The notes: generated by a model not told the origin, from the sequence alone. DNA of 64,000 bases from Paraspadella gotoi (GCA_051294375.1 CM119265.1:15352963-15416962); one strand, 5' to 3'; shown: positions 40,612 to 53,690, counted from the first letter of the stretch. Numbers and translations: made by a program.

Positions 40612-40655
40612 GCCGCCTCTGCCGCCTCTGCCGCCTCTGCCGCCTCTGCCGCCGC
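40612..40655. repeat. Nonanucleotide array (GCCGCCTCT)4
   Basis: Four tandem GCCGCCTCT units are followed by GCCGCCGCC within a CpG-rich patch. In one frame this reads LPP repeats and in another RLC repeats. Neither is supported as a gene. Confidence 0.9.
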
Positions 40656-42270
40656 CGTTACCGGATGCCCGACCCTCGCGCCTCCTGTCGGCCGCGAACC
40701 GCGAACGCCAACGACTGGTCGGAGGGAGATTTTGTTCCAGACTCGTAACGACCTCGCTCGTCGATTGCCGAACTACAACGACAACGAAAACTTCTCTGCA
40801 TGAATATAAACATTAACTTGGCAAATGAGATACAACTGAACGGGAATCGGTTCGTCTAAAATGCACGAAGAACCTCGTTTTTTACCGACTTTTCACAATG
40901 AAGTAGTTTTTCTTTGAAATTGTTATTTCGTTTCCAATATGATAGAAAATGGGCAACTGTCCAATGAATAACGAACAACCCACTGATTGAACTCGAGAGC
41001 CCATGAAAGAGAATAGAGAATGTTATTCATAGTTAGAATTTGGTCCCACAACAACGAGGCGCCTTTGCAACGATCGTAAACTAACTCGCCACTTTGCGCT
41101 AACGATTGTTCGACGTCGTTGGTCACGACGATTAACCCGACGTCGCCGAACTTAACCCAAGCGAACGACGGGCGCCTCGTCCTTCGCCCAACTTGCCCCA
41201 AAAATCGAATACTTGCGCTCACCCCGGCGAATCTGAACTCCACCAACCGACTCTCTTCATTCTGTTATAAAACTTACCCCAATTTTAGTCACCGGTTTTG
41301 GGCGAAACTCGAAAGCCGAAAGGGGAAGGGTGGGTGAACGGAAAGCCTCGCGGCAACCGGTTCAAAGTCCCAATGATAGAGAGAAAAACTTTATGAGATC
41401 CCGGAGGAATATGGAACGAGAGACCCGAAGAAGAGAAGAGCATGAGATGAATGAGGAGAGAGAGAGACCAGAGAGAGGGCGAGAGATGAAGAGAGAGAGA
41501 GAGAGAGAGAGCGGTTGGTGTAGAGAGAGGTTAAGTCATTCTCGAGACTTTTGGGAGAAAAGTGCTGAGATTGAAAACATTTGGGGAAACTGGAAAAGCG
41601 TGAAGTGATTCGGAAAAAAAGACATTCGCCAAACTGTTTGACATAACGAAGCAAAATCGTGTGTGTGTGGCTCTGTGTGTCTACGTGTGTGTGTGTGTGT
41701 GTGATAAAGATGAGAAGGGGAGGGTGGGAGACAGAGAGAAAGAAATAAATAAAAAGCTAGAGACGAAGGTAGAGAGAGAGGAAGGTCGTAGGATGAGATT
41801 GAGGACAAAATCAAAGAAAGCTACTGTCATTTAAAGCTGGTCCAGACGGGCCCGTGATGACTCTTTTCTTTAATATTAGTTTTCTTCGATTTTCTTTTTA
41901 TTATCATTAAATCATTCTAAACTACTTATTTTTTCATAAGATCAAAATTACACACAACACAGCAATAATTCAAAAAATGACCTTTCGGTTGGCTTCGACG
42001 AGTCGTAATCAAAATTGATTTAGCCTCGAAATCAATGTTCTCGACCTAAATAAAACCAATAATATCTAAACGTTAAACCGAGTAGTAAAATGAATTATAC
42101 GTCGTCGCAGTCTGCTAGCTGTGAATTTGCACGCTTCGAAATTACCAGTTGCAAATGAACCACGAGGATTTTAAGTAAGAAATGAAAGGAAAGCTTAACT
42201 TTTAAGTCCTTGGGGAAGGGGATGTCGATGGAAGACCGGGAGGCGTTAGAGAGAGAGAGAGAGAGAGAGA

Positions 42271-42295
42271 NNNNNNNNNNNNNNNNNNNNNNNNN
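42271..42295. other. Assembly gap, exactly 25 N
   Basis: Second 25-N placeholder, preceded by (GA)n. The sequence directly after it is an inverted copy of 42,560-42,640. Confidence 0.95.
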
Positions 42296-42640
42296 AAGAG
42301 AGAGATAAAGGAACTAAAAAACTCGTTCCTTCGCTTCTGTCGCGAATGATATCCTCAAAAAAAAAAAGGCTGAAGAAGAAACTAAATAACTTCCACCTTC
42401 AAAGCGAACCGCCTGTGTTTGTGCGACTTTGAGCAGAAATTGCTCAAACGGTTCTAGAGATTAAGTCTGTCTTCTGTTTCTCTCTCTCTCTCATTCTCCT
42501 TTCATCTTCACCTATCTTCTCATCTCTCTCCTCATCTATCTCCTCTTCTCTACTGGTCGATTTTTTGAGGATATCATTCGGACAGGAAAGCGAAGGAACG
42601 AGTTTTTTTAGTTCCTTTTTTCTCTCTTTTTCCCTCTCTT
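42296..42640. repeat. Inverted repeat abutting the 25-N gap
   Basis: 42,308-42,367 (AAGGAACTAAAAAACTCG, then TTCCTTCGCTTC and ATGATATCCTCAAAAAA) is the reverse complement of 42,561-42,625, with a few indels. The arms are about 65-75 bp with a loop of about 190 bp. The loop contains TTTGAGCA-GAAAT-TGCTCAAA near 42,430-42,450, a small hairpin. The arrangement, gap then inverted tail then forward sequence, is the same as at 15,913. Confidence 0.85.
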
Positions 42641-42671
42641 TTCTTTACTTCTTTTTTTATATTTTCGCTCT

Positions 42672-42675
<4 letters not shown>

Positions 42676-42739
<64 letters not shown>

Positions 42740-43058
42740 CACGGACGGCGGATTTATCGCTTTCCTTTCCTCTTTTTTCTTTCCTTTCTTTTTTCCTTTC
42801 ATTCTCAAGTGTCAGGTGTAAAATTGTTAACAGGCGCGAATCGTTCAGGATCTAAGGATTTTTTTTCCCTTCCTTCGTCGTCCAAAAGTGTTTTTTAAAA
42901 AAATCTGAAATAAGGAAGTCGTATTAAACCAGTAAAAAGAAAATAATTCGATATCCAACTAAAGAAAATAATGAAATCGTGATTCAGTCGCTTTTCTATT
43001 CGTTGGCAGCGCCTCCGGCCGACGCAGGCGTTAAATGGTTAAGATTGTTAATACCCAC

Positions 43059-43090
<32 letters not shown>
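42676..43090. other. (GA)n and (CT)n arrays around the gaps
   Basis: (GA)n at 42,676-42,733 is followed by 320 bp of ordinary non-coding DNA and then (CT)n from 43,062 up to the gap. No gene. Confidence 0.8.
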
Positions 43091-43210
43091 NNNNNNNNNN
43101 NNNNNNNNNNNNNNNNNNNNNNNNNNNNNNNNNNNNNNNNNNNNNNNNNNNNNNNNNNNNNNNNNNNNNNNNNNNNNNNNNNNNNNNNNNNNNNNNNNNN
43201 NNNNNNNNNN
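43091..43210. other. Assembly gap (120 N) inside a (CT)n array
   Basis: CT repeats occupy 43,062-43,090 and 43,211-43,241, so the missing bases are most likely also CT repeat. Confidence 0.95.
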
Positions 43211-43244
<34 letters not shown>

Positions 43245-43672
43245 TTTCTCGTCACTTCCGGTTTCCAATTCTCCCTCATTCCCGTCGACTATGAAATCGA
43301 GGCTGCGACCTTGAAGACTGATTCCTCGACGACGAAGACGACGACGACGTCGACCTTCAACCGAAAGTCCGTTTCGAACGCCATTCATCGGCGCCGACGA
43401 GGAATTGAGGAATTGAGGAACGCGAATCGGGGCAGGGTGGGGGGTGGTGGGTGGGAGGGAGAACAGAATAAGGGTGGGAAACGGGAAAGTTGACGTTTGT
43501 GGGTGAAAACAGTGGACACATTGGGATCCCAATAAAAGGGGAGTGGTTGAAATCGACATCCGAGTGGTCTGTGTCGCGGTGATTTACAGTGGGTGGGTAC
43601 TGGGCGGGTTGTGGTTAATTTCTTCGCCGTCCCTTTCGTTGTTTCCCCGTCGCTCGGCCTCGAGTTTATCGG

Positions 43673-43847
43673 NNNNNNNNNNNNNNNNNNNNNNNNNNNN
43701 NNNNNNNNNNNNNNNNNNNNNNNNNNNNNNNNNNNNNNNNNNNNNNNNNNNNNNNNNNNNNNNNNNNNNNNNNNNNNNNNNNNNNNNNNNNNNNNNNNNN
43801 NNNNNNNNNNNNNNNNNNNNNNNNNNNNNNNNNNNNNNNNNNNNNNN
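43673..43847. other. Assembly gap (175 N)
   Basis: The gap lies in non-repetitive sequence on the left and a purine-rich stretch on the right. No gene is seen around it. Confidence 0.95.
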
Positions 43848-44409
43848 GGGAAAAAGAAATGGGAAAGAGGCAGAATTTAGCATCTCATATGGAGCGAGAG
43901 TGAGAGATGATTGAAACAAGTTTTAAATGAAGGAGGGAGAAAAATATGGCCGACCGAGCGGACTAGAAACCGCAAACAAATAACAAAAATAAAAAAAGAA
44001 GAATAAGGTAACAAAAAACAATGACGCTCGGGTTTGGTAATGCGAACTGCCAGCCGAAGAATTAGCGGTTTTACGAATCGACGTGATGCGGTGGAAACGA
44101 TCGAAGGCGATCAGTTGACGGGACTCGAAATAAAGTGGGCAGGCGGAGAGGGGGGGAGTGATTTCGTCGATTGGCTGAACGAGGTGACGGAGAAGAAAGA
44201 GGAAGAGGCGGAGGAGGAGTAACAGGAGCGAAGAAAAGGGGAAAAAGACGAGCCAGTCAAGGAAACGTAAACTTCAGTTCAAGGAGAAAATTTAATCCTT
44301 TTCCCTTATTCTTCTTTCCTCTTCCTACGCTTCCTTCTCTTCCTCTTCCGGTCGCGCTGTGTTTTTTTTTTTTTTTTGCCTCAGTTCCTCTCTTTTCTCG
44401 TTCAACGCC

Positions 44410-44419
44410 TCTCTCTCTC

Positions 44420-44499
<80 letters not shown>
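44410..44499. repeat. (CT)n microsatellite
   Basis: About 90 bp of CT with two early interruptions. A (GA)n array of similar length follows 200 bp downstream (44,704-44,765), so the two could pair as an inverted repeat. Confidence 0.95.
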
Positions 44500-44504
<5 letters not shown>

Positions 44505-44712
44505 TTATAATTCGATCAGAATTTATTTTTTTCCCTTTTTATACATCAAAGTTGGTCTCGAGGGTCGTTGTCGTCGTTATTACCGTCGTCGGGAAAAAAA
44601 AGGGGAAACTCGACGATCCTCTCTGCAATGATTAAAAAAGAATCTCCTTCCCTTCTCCCCCTCCTCTCCCAAGATGACTGGGAGAAAAGGGAATGATGAT
44701 TAGTGAGAGAGA

Positions 44713-44769
<57 letters not shown>

Positions 44770-46177
44770 AAATAGGCAATACGTGAGCACTTGAAAGAAA
44801 CTTGTCGTTTTATTTTGAGAGAGATGTAGTATACGTTGATGATTGGCGAGACGTGCGCTTGAACCCGGTTTCTCTTTTCTTTTTTTTTTCAGAAGCAATT
44901 TGAATGAAAATGAAGATAATTTGAAGAAAATAGGGTTTAATTTTCCGTAAAAGAAAAAGATAAATCTGCATCACCCACTTTCTACCCCCGACCGCGCTTT
45001 TTACTCGAGGCAGACCCTTCATGATTAAAACTGTCACTGCGGGGAAATGCTATAGAGAAAGAGTGAGGAAGAGAGAGAGAAAGAGAGAGAGAGAGAGAAG
45101 AAGAGAGAGAGAGAGAGAAGAGAGAGAGAGGAGAGAGACGGGAGCGGGTGAATCTGTGTGAATATTGGTGACTCCATTCGCGCAAATGGAATCCCGCAGA
45201 AAGAAGAATAAAAACCGCCTCGGAAGTTAAGAAAAGGGCGGGAGGGAGAGACGGAGGCAGAGGGAGACAGGGGGAGAAATCGAGTTGGAAATTGGAATAG
45301 AGAGAGAGAGAGAAAAAAAAAATCTAAAGAAAAAAGTAAGTCGGGGTTAGGAATTCCATTTGGATTCTCGCCCCTTTTCTTTTCTTTTTTCTTTCTCAAC
45401 TTTTTTCCCTTTTTTATTTTCTTCTCTCCATCGTCGTTCATTCGGATCCCATCATCAAAACCGAAGAATAAAATGCATTTATACATTTCCTCCACGGGGT
45501 GGCAAAGGGGAGTCAAGAAGATTGAAACTGGGCTTGGTTGAGAGGTGAAGCGGTCGACGACTGGCAGGGGGTGAGTGGCAGTAGACTGTGCGAACAACTG
45601 CGCGCGTATCGATCGTGTCTAAGATATGGAAGTAAAGAGTAAAGTGGCGAAGATGTGGCGAAAATAATTTGGGACGGTTGAGTGGTAGCATCGGGAGGTT
45701 TGAGACCCGGGTTAAGGTCGGTGTCGCGGAAGAGTGGAGGGCGAGAAAGTCAAGGAAATGACGCGCGAGTTGGGAGCAGCTGGGGCCTTTAGCCGGGAGC
45801 TTCAGTGGGGTTGATCTGGAGAGCTGGATCTAATAGAAGACAGACCTAAGTTCGGGAGTCGTGGCGTCGGCGGACATTCGAACGACGATAGGCTTCATCT
45901 CTGATTATGCGTCCACCTCTGAAGGACCGTCAAACCTCGATTCCCCGCTCGATTCTAAAATCAGTCCGGAACTCAGGAAAAACATGGAAATCGAGGGGAT
46001 ATAAAAAAAAAAAGTCGGTGCCGAATACAAAATGAAATTGGGTTCCGTCTTTTTCTTTATTTTCCGACGCAGAGGTTATATTGATTTCGCAATCCCCGTC
46101 TTGCAACTCGCCTATTGATTGATGGAAAGTAAATGGCAAAAAATATTACTCGTATAAAGATCGTGAAACCGTGAAAT

Positions 46178-46233
<56 letters not shown>

Positions 46234-48149
46234 GTCTCTCTCCTTCGCCCACCACTTTTCCCCCAGTTGGGGATTCTAATTTTTTTTTTTAATTCCCGAG
46301 AGAAATATTCGCTACGGAAACGAGGCTGAGCCTCAAAAATTAGTCGACTACAATTTGAAAACATGGCGGCGCCCGTAAAAAAAGTTAGAATTTTCGCAAT
46401 TCACTGTCTAAAACTCTCAAATTTACTAATGAAAAAGTTTTTGGTTAATTTTTTCTAAAAAAAAGTATAGTGGTTGACCATTGACCATTACGCCAATGCT
46501 TAGAAACGCTAGAACGTGGTGGAGAGATTTCGTGACGGCCTCGGTGACAGGGGGTCGACTTTCGTTAAAAGGAAGGGGCTGACAGAATCGCCGCTCAACA
46601 ATTGAAGGTCGAATGTGGCGTTTCTGTGGCGCCGAAAGTGGGGCGTCTGTGATGGAAACTGACGCCAAAAATGGGGCGCCTACGATGGAATTTTGGCGTA
46701 AAAAGGGGGCGTGGATTGGCCGAGCGTGGCGCCGAAGGAGAGGCGTCGTTACTCTGCCTCGCGACTCAGCACATTTTTTTTAGCTGGGATGAGTTTGGAG
46801 CGAGATAAAAGGAATTTGATCCGGAGGGGTTGGAGAATATTGGGGCGGAAGAACTTGACTGTAGAAGACGCGACGGATTTAAGAGGCGGTAAAATTGATC
46901 CGCCGAGGTGGCCGCCCCAGTCGCCCCGTCGTCCGACGTCGAAGGCCTCGGTAGAAGAATCTCAACCTGAGGATTGGCACCTCCCGACCGAAGCCCCGAC
47001 CTCGACCTTTTGCAGCGATGGCGGCTTGGAGGAAAGACGAAAGTCGAAAGACGAAATAGTATTAGTAGAGAGAAGGAGAGAGGAAGAGAGAAAGAGAGAG
47101 AAAGAGATAATGAGATCATAAGGGATTAAATTAAGGAATACTAATATCATTACAAAAGAAAAAGTGATAACTGAAATTTATCCACGAAATAAATTATTGA
47201 AAAGAAAACGGAAATAGCTGAGCATTGACAAGTTTTAACAAGGCAAAGAGAAAAATATTTCAGTAATGTAAAATTAAGTTAGGAATTTTAAAATTAAAAT
47301 AAAGAATGGAAAAACAAAAGTTTGAAAATGAAAATATTCATAATACAGACGTAAACAATATAAAGAAGAAATAGTAGCAAAATTCAACGAAAAAAAAAGA
47401 GAAGAAAATAAAAAAAGGAAGGGAGAAAGAGAAGAAAGATGGAAGTGATTCTAGGCGAGAAAGAGATAAAGAAGATTTGTAGGAGGAGGAGCGTCGAGCT
47501 CGAGACATGAAATGATTCCCGAGGGATTTTTTTTCTTCGACAATTTTTCTCATTTTTTTTTCTTGTTTTGCTCTTTTCTTTCTCCAACGTGACCTTTTTT
47601 CACCGAATTCTGTAACATTGAGTTAACATCGAGCTCTCGTGCCAAAACAAAAATTCACTTTCGAATTTTGCGGTGACTGACGCGCAGAATACAATATCAG
47701 CGGGAAAAAAAAATTGTACAAGAGGCTGGCGTCGAAAAAGCGAAATATCAGAAGAAAAACGCTAAATTTAATAAACAAAATTTATTGCGAGCTCCCTCTC
47801 ACCAGGCCGAAGCAGAACGGCGATAGTACATCCCGCTGGAACCGAAAGGGGAAGAGGCTTCTTTTTAATTCCGACCATCTCGCGAACATTTATCGCTGGG
47901 TGACCCATCGACCGTTTCCTCTTTCTCTCTGTCATTTTTCAACCCTACCCTACCCTACACTTTTCCCCGATATTCTCCTACCCATCTCAAGCCTCTGGTC
48001 TCTTCGCTTCATCTCTCTCCTTTCTATAAGTTGACCTATTCTTAATATTCATTACTAATCTCCACCATTTTGTCTTTTTCCTTCGCACAAAGTTGTCGAC
48101 CATTTTTCAATTTTCAAACACCCCTTTCCGAATCAGCGACTTTTCTTTC

Positions 48150-48462
48150 TCTTTCCCTTTCCACTTCCCCCTTTCCAATTCCCCCTTTACCCTTTCCACT
48201 TCCCCCTTTCTACTTCCCCCTTTCCACTTTCCCTTTTCCACTTCCCTTCCCCTTTCCACTTCCCCTTTTCCACTTCCCCCTTTCCACTTCCCCTCTCCAC
48301 TTTCCACTTACCCCTTTCCACTCCCCTTTCCAGTTCCCCTATTCCACTTTCCTCTTCCCCTTTCCACTTACCCCTTTCCACTTCCCCTTTTCCACTTCCC
48401 CCTTTTTCCTTTCCGTCTCCGCCCTCAACTCTTTTCCACTTCCCCCTTTCCCCTTCTACTTC
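48150..48462. repeat. Pyrimidine minisatellite, unit about CCCCTTTCCACTT
   Basis: Roughly 20 imperfect 11-14 bp units made only of C, T and an occasional A. The complementary strand is a long polypurine tract. Frames through it are translated repeat, not genes. Confidence 0.9.
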
Positions 48463-48820
48463 GCCGTTCTCGTCCGTCGTTTTCTGACCGCGCCGAATAA
48501 ACCGATTGTCCTTTGGGGCGACAAGAATCGGAATTTTCTAACGGGAGCCGGGGTGTTTCGGGAGCGACCTTCGAAGGGGGTTGAAATTAGAGGTCAGCGG
48601 GAGTGAAGGTTCCATAGTGAAAGGGACGTGAGGGGTTGTGGAAGGCCCCCGGAGAGGTTGTTTCATGGTCGGGGCGCAAAGCAGTAAAAAAAAGAAAAGA
48701 AAGAGCAACCTTAGTAGAAAAGTAGGAAGGGAATTAGGAGATGATTCTAGAAGGCTGAGGGTGGAAGGAAAAAAACAGGCATAAGAGAAAAAATCGAAGG
48801 ACGCGATAACCTTAATCACT

Positions 48821-48860
<40 letters not shown>

Positions 48861-50599
48861 TAAGAATGGGAATTTGTCCTCTCGCTATTTCTCTCTTTCT
48901 CTCTATCGCCATGCTCGACCTCGCCAAGCCCGTTTGACCCCAGAAGAGAGAGAGAGAGAAAGAGAGCGAGAGAGAGAGAGAGAGAGAGAGGCATGACCCA
49001 ATTGGCGGCGGCTTCTGCGTTGACGCGAGGTTGGCGTCACGCCATCGGTCTGACGGGTGAGAAAGCGTGACGCGAGCATGGAATGCGTGACATTTTTGTC
49101 AAGCTTCGAAGCTTCAGATTTTTGAGAGACCAAGTTGACGACGTCTCAAATGTTGTTTCTTGAGTCTTACGTCAAACCATACGGTGATAGATTTTATAAC
49201 AACAATTCTGTTCGGGAAAACGTTTTATATGTGTGTGTTTTATTCGTTTACAACAATTAGTTGAAACAGTACATTCAAAAGGGAATACAGCATTACAGAT
49301 AAACGCATCAACTTTACAGTTTACAATTCAACAAAATATAAATAGGCATTAGGCAATAGGCATTAGGCAGCAATTAATTAACCTAAGTTATCAATATATT
49401 CAATAATCATAGTATACATCTCGTAACGAACCATCAGAAATATCCGTAATGCCGTCAATAATCATTGTAAAACCGAATCAAGAGAAGCGACGTCCGTCTA
49501 AAAATATCTTCTCCTAAAGTGATAAATGGCATGAAAAGCTTGAAGACGAATGGGAGCTTCCCGGTTTTGTTGTCGTCGAAGATCGACTGTCGAAAAATCG
49601 GCTTCGGTCGCCGACGACAGCAAAATCCGAACGGGATTCGAGGCTTTAAAGTGGGGGGGGGGGGAAAGACGAGGAGAACGGTCTTTTCAGTCCGGGCTTA
49701 AATAGGAAGTGTTGAGAGCTTAGATGTGAAGCGTTAAGCATGTAGATGAGAAGTGAAAGGGTTTCGATGGTAAGTTTGGAGTTTGATACGACTATTTCTT
49801 TAAGCTTAAATTTTTTGTAAACATTAATACAATCACCGAAACTCAACTTTACTGAATAACAGACCGAGAGGATCGGTAGAATAATTTTAGCGGTAGCGGG
49901 GATAATAAGCCTAAGGAGAAATACACAATAGCACGATAGCAAACATGGAGAAGAGGCGGGGTAGATATATAGAGGAAAAGTAAGAAAAGGAGGTCGAGGA
50001 TGAAGAGGAGGAAGGGCTAAAGGAATTGATTGCGGTTCAACAACGACAACTTCGTCGACGAAAAAAAAAATTCTAAGCCAAGAGAGAAAGAAAAAGAAAA
50101 CGAGAAGCGAATCCCGCGGGTCGGGGGTCGGACGAGACAAAGAGAACAACAACGACTGATAAGTGATTTTCGCGAAGAGGGTCACGGAAAAAAAAAAGGA
50201 AAAAAAGCCGTTCCAAGGGTCCCAGACTTCGGAACGTCTTTTCCCCGCTTCTTTTTCTTTTCGCCCTCGATTCACTGGAAACTAAATTATTTTTGGTTTC
50301 GCGATAGGCACGATTTCTTCTTTGAGGGCAAAGATTATTGTCAAAATGTACTAAAGTTAAAATAAGATTAAAACTTCTAAAGCTTCTCAAATGAGGTATT
50401 GAAGGAAAAAACCAAGTTATAATGGAGATGGCCGTCACTTTTGTCGGCCGTTCTCTCACTCGACCGCCTCCCTTGAAAACAATAAGGAAACCCGACGAGA
50501 AACCTGACGCCTGTATCGGCAGACTTCGCGACCAAGATATGGAATTTCCCTTTCAAGTTTCCTGTCACTTGGATTGTTTCCCTTTTCTCAATGGCATTA

Positions 50600-50646
<47 letters not shown>

Positions 50647-52550
50647 AGAAAAAACGAAAAGTAGAAATAAGAAGAAAGAAGGCAAGAAAATGTCTACGAG
50701 AAAAAACATTTTGAAAAGAAACGACGGTGAACGAAATGAGGAGAAAACAAAAAAGGATGAAAGAAAAAGCGAAAGAAAAGAAATGAAGAAATACTTCTAA
50801 GTTACCATTGGCTTTTGGTGGCGTCGGCGTCAACCATCGAATCCCTTGGCGCCAAACATCCCAAGGCTTTGAAGCGTTGCTCGTTTCTTGCCGGCTCTAG
50901 GATGAGTTTTGATGGCAACCAATTTTTTTCTCTCTTTTTATGTCATCCATCAAAATTTCCGCGAAGTTCCGTTACCTTCGTCTCGGATTTGTGGATCGAG
51001 ACGGAAAGTGAGGGAGGGGACGCTGACGTCAACAAAATCTGTTTTTATTCATATAAAAGATTGTTGGTAGTAAAAATAAAACCAAAAAAAGCCAACAGGC
51101 GATTAATAGAAAAAAAAAAAAAACACGGTTCCCTATCGACATCTTTTCGAAGGTCGAGTCTGCTGCTCCCCATTCGATTTTTTCTCTCTTAAAACACTAA
51201 CGAGGTTTTTTCGTAATTAGTTAGAAATTGGTTTCTCCCGTTCTCTGCCGCCAAGCGAGACAGAAAGTCGCCCAAACGCCAGTAATAAAAAAAAAAAGGA
51301 AAGACCCCTTTTCTGCTTCGCACAACTGTTTAGCCTTCTCTCCGCTAAAACCCTTTCAACCTCCGTTAACCAAAAAAAGGGGAAAAAAATCCATGACGTT
51401 TTCTCGTTAAACCACGTGACCGTCGGGGTCCTCGACCTCGTCGTGACCCTCGGCGGGGCGAGCGGATGGGGTGACTGGCGGTGGAAGACAAGGCCGGAAA
51501 GATAGTGGGGCTTAAACGGTTGGAGGAAATTTTTTTTTGAGTTAGTGGTGAAGGGGGATTTTCGGTTGCCATGTTAGATACTCGTGTTTAGAAAGAAAAT
51601 AAACAAAAACTACAACAATTCTATCACGCAGCAACGGTATTTTTCATTTCTTTCTAAATGCCCCCCACGCTCGACACCCTGGTCCCCGATTAGCCGTGTA
51701 GCGAGTCGTTCCAAATTCTGGCCGCCGTAACGTTCCGGGGAAAAAACCTTTCCAATGAATATCGAGCCCGTTTTATGGGTAGTGTTTGTCTTGTTTCTGC
51801 GTTCCCGCCTCGTACGAGAAAAAAAAAGAATGAGAGCGAGAGGGAGAGAACCAGAGAGAGCCCCGATTGCCAATGATTAAACATTAATTGGATTACCCCC
51901 GCCGGCAACACGCCGAGTCGTTTCTGGATTTTAACGATGTCTGCACGATTCCTTGGCAAAAAAAGTCTTTTTGACTGATGGACTTGTATTTGCTTTTTGC
52001 AAGTGATAAACAAATGCGACCAATTAAAATTTAAATACAAACAGGCCGATATGGTAAAAACATTACAAAAAAATCTTCAGGTTCCGCAGAAGATTATTGT
52101 GTAGTGACGTACTAATTTCATCACCCGTTGGATACGACTGTTCCTTCCATAAGCGGACTGGGCTAATGCTTCATTTCTGAACCTAATAGCCTTGCAAAAG
52201 AGTGATAGGCCGGTTAAATCACCGGTTAGCATGGGTAATTGGGTATTGGGTAACATGGAAGCATAGGTAGCAAGACTACCGCCGGATCCGAAGTTCCGTC
52301 AAGCATGGCTACAGACCAAGTGAAGACTTAAGAGGCTTTTCCACACCGTCAGAGAAGCACGGCGACCCTCGCCTGTCAGTCAATTGAATTCCATAATTAA
52401 GGGTGAACACATAGCAAAACAAACATAAAATCATCCATCCTTACTCATTCTGGCTCTCTTTTCCGAGAGTGCCCCCTTTTTGTTCGTTTTCCAACAGAAT
52501 TTAATTTAATGTAAATATATTTTTAAACTTATAAATATTAATAACATTGT

Positions 52551-52611
52551 AGGTCCCTGCAAGCTTTCCATCAAGACTGTCTCTCAGTCTAGTTTATTCA
52601 CTCCAAGAGTA
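52551..52611. mobile_element. Fragment of the MITE-like repeat, inverted
   Basis: AGGTCCCTGCAAGCTTTC followed by AAGACTGTCTCTCAGTCT and TTATTCACTCC is the reverse complement of 59,348-59,402. It lies 60 bp from the TRIM element at 52,672. Confidence 0.6.
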
Positions 52612-52671
52612 GCGAGCTTCCCTATCAATGAAGTTGAAGTCAAAGAATATTTCAATTGTATAAAAAGACCA

Positions 52672-53285
52672 TGAAGAAACAGTAATAATTGTTAGTTAGT
52701 TAATTAGTGGCAGAACCATTCATTATAAGCATTTCCTAAGCTTCTGTTCAGGCTGTAACACCGTGTTACAGGCGGGTTAAGCGCCCCGTCCCTCTGAACC
52801 CCGGACCTTTGGGTTAGGAAACGAATGACTTGCCTCCTGCACCAATGGCCGCTAATGAATGGTTGGTGAATTATAGTCTAGCATACATCCCCCCTCCCCT
52901 AAGGAAAAGTCTGTTGCGTCTCTTCAGTGAATTGTTGGTGGAAAGTTTGTCACCAAGTTGAGGCATGTTGCCTGATGTGTTGTTGGTAGAAAGTTCATCG
53001 CCAGGTTGAGGCATGTCGCCTGAAAATGTTGTTGTTGCTGTTAGGTTCGGAATTCGAGCTCACCAATAAAGAAACATTAATAATTGTTATGAGTTGAAGA
53101 CAGAACCGTTCATTATAAGCAGTCCCTGAGCTTTGGATCAGGCTGTAACACCGTGTTACAGGCGGGTTAAGCGCCCCATCTCTCTTAATTGCTAAACGAC
53201 CACTGGGCTAGAACCCCGTACCTTTGGGTTGGGAGGCAAATGACCTGCCTCCTGTACCAATAGCCACTGATTTTAGTCCACCATA
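52672..53285 (-). mobile_element. Complete TRIM element, copy 2 (opposite strand)
   Basis: Same family as the element at 2,262-2,874, inverted. On the minus strand the 5' LTR is 53,285-53,067, the internal region 53,066-52,886 and the 3' LTR 52,885-52,672. The primer-binding site next to the 5' LTR reads TTGGTGAGCTCGAATTCCGA, whose complement resembles the T-arm and CCA end of a tRNA. The purine tract GGGGAGGGGGGATG precedes the 3' LTR. The element is bracketed by ACCA at 52,668-52,671 and ACCA at 53,286-53,289. Total length is 614 bp against 613 bp for copy 1. The two LTRs of this copy have clearly diverged, so the insertion is not recent. Confidence 0.85.
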
Positions 53286-53362
53286 ACCACTCCTTTAAAT
53301 ATTAGATCGGAAAATTCTATATTGTACACCGAACTAGCATGAAAATACAAGGAGCTAAATTT

Positions 53363-53690
53363 TATGAAATTGGTGCAACCAATATAAAATTTATTCTCTC
53401 ATTTAATAGATAATATTTTATATATTATTATTATATTATATATTATTATATATTATTATAATGAAAGCTTATAATGAAAGCTTGCAGGGACCTGCTATGT
53501 CATTATCTTGTAAGAGTGATGGAGGCCTTAAACCACCAAAGCCTGTCCAAAGATAGCTTATTTATTAAATGAATGGATAATTTTTATATTGGTTGTACCA
53601 ATTTCATATGTAATTGGTACTACCAATATAACAATTATCCATTCATTTAATAAATAAATATTTATATATTATATATTAGAAGAGCCTTCC
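53363..53690. mobile_element. Palindromic MITE-like repeat
   Basis: Positions 53,558-53,607 and 53,608-53,657 are near-perfect inverted repeats centred on CATATG, each containing ATTAAATGAATGGATAA and a TTGGTNNNACCAAT-type core. Upstream at 53,363-53,410 lies a further copy of the arm (TGAAATTGGTGCAACCAATA). Between them is the phrase GAAAGCTTGCAGGGACCTGC and about 100 bp that recur in intron 12 of the downstream gene. There is no coding potential. Confidence 0.65.

Larger units (their letters stand above)
43848..52667. other. Second repeat-dense region without a supported gene
   Basis: Dinucleotide arrays occur at 44,410-44,499, 44,704-44,765, 45,060-45,140, 46,180-46,243, 48,823-48,855, 48,943-48,991 and 50,602-50,644. 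A pyrimidine minisatellite is listed separately. A 137-codon frame at 46,711-47,121 is the least repetitive open frame but shows no domain I know and no matching splice sites. From about 51.9 kb the sequence becomes AT-rich. Confidence 0.55.

Noticed and set aside
46711-47121. 137-codon frame starting MDWPSVAPKERRR
   Set aside because: No recognisable domain, basic and repeat-rich end, no splice or polyadenylation context.
48070-48606. 178-codon frame rich in FPLPPF
   Set aside because: It is the translation of the pyrimidine minisatellite.
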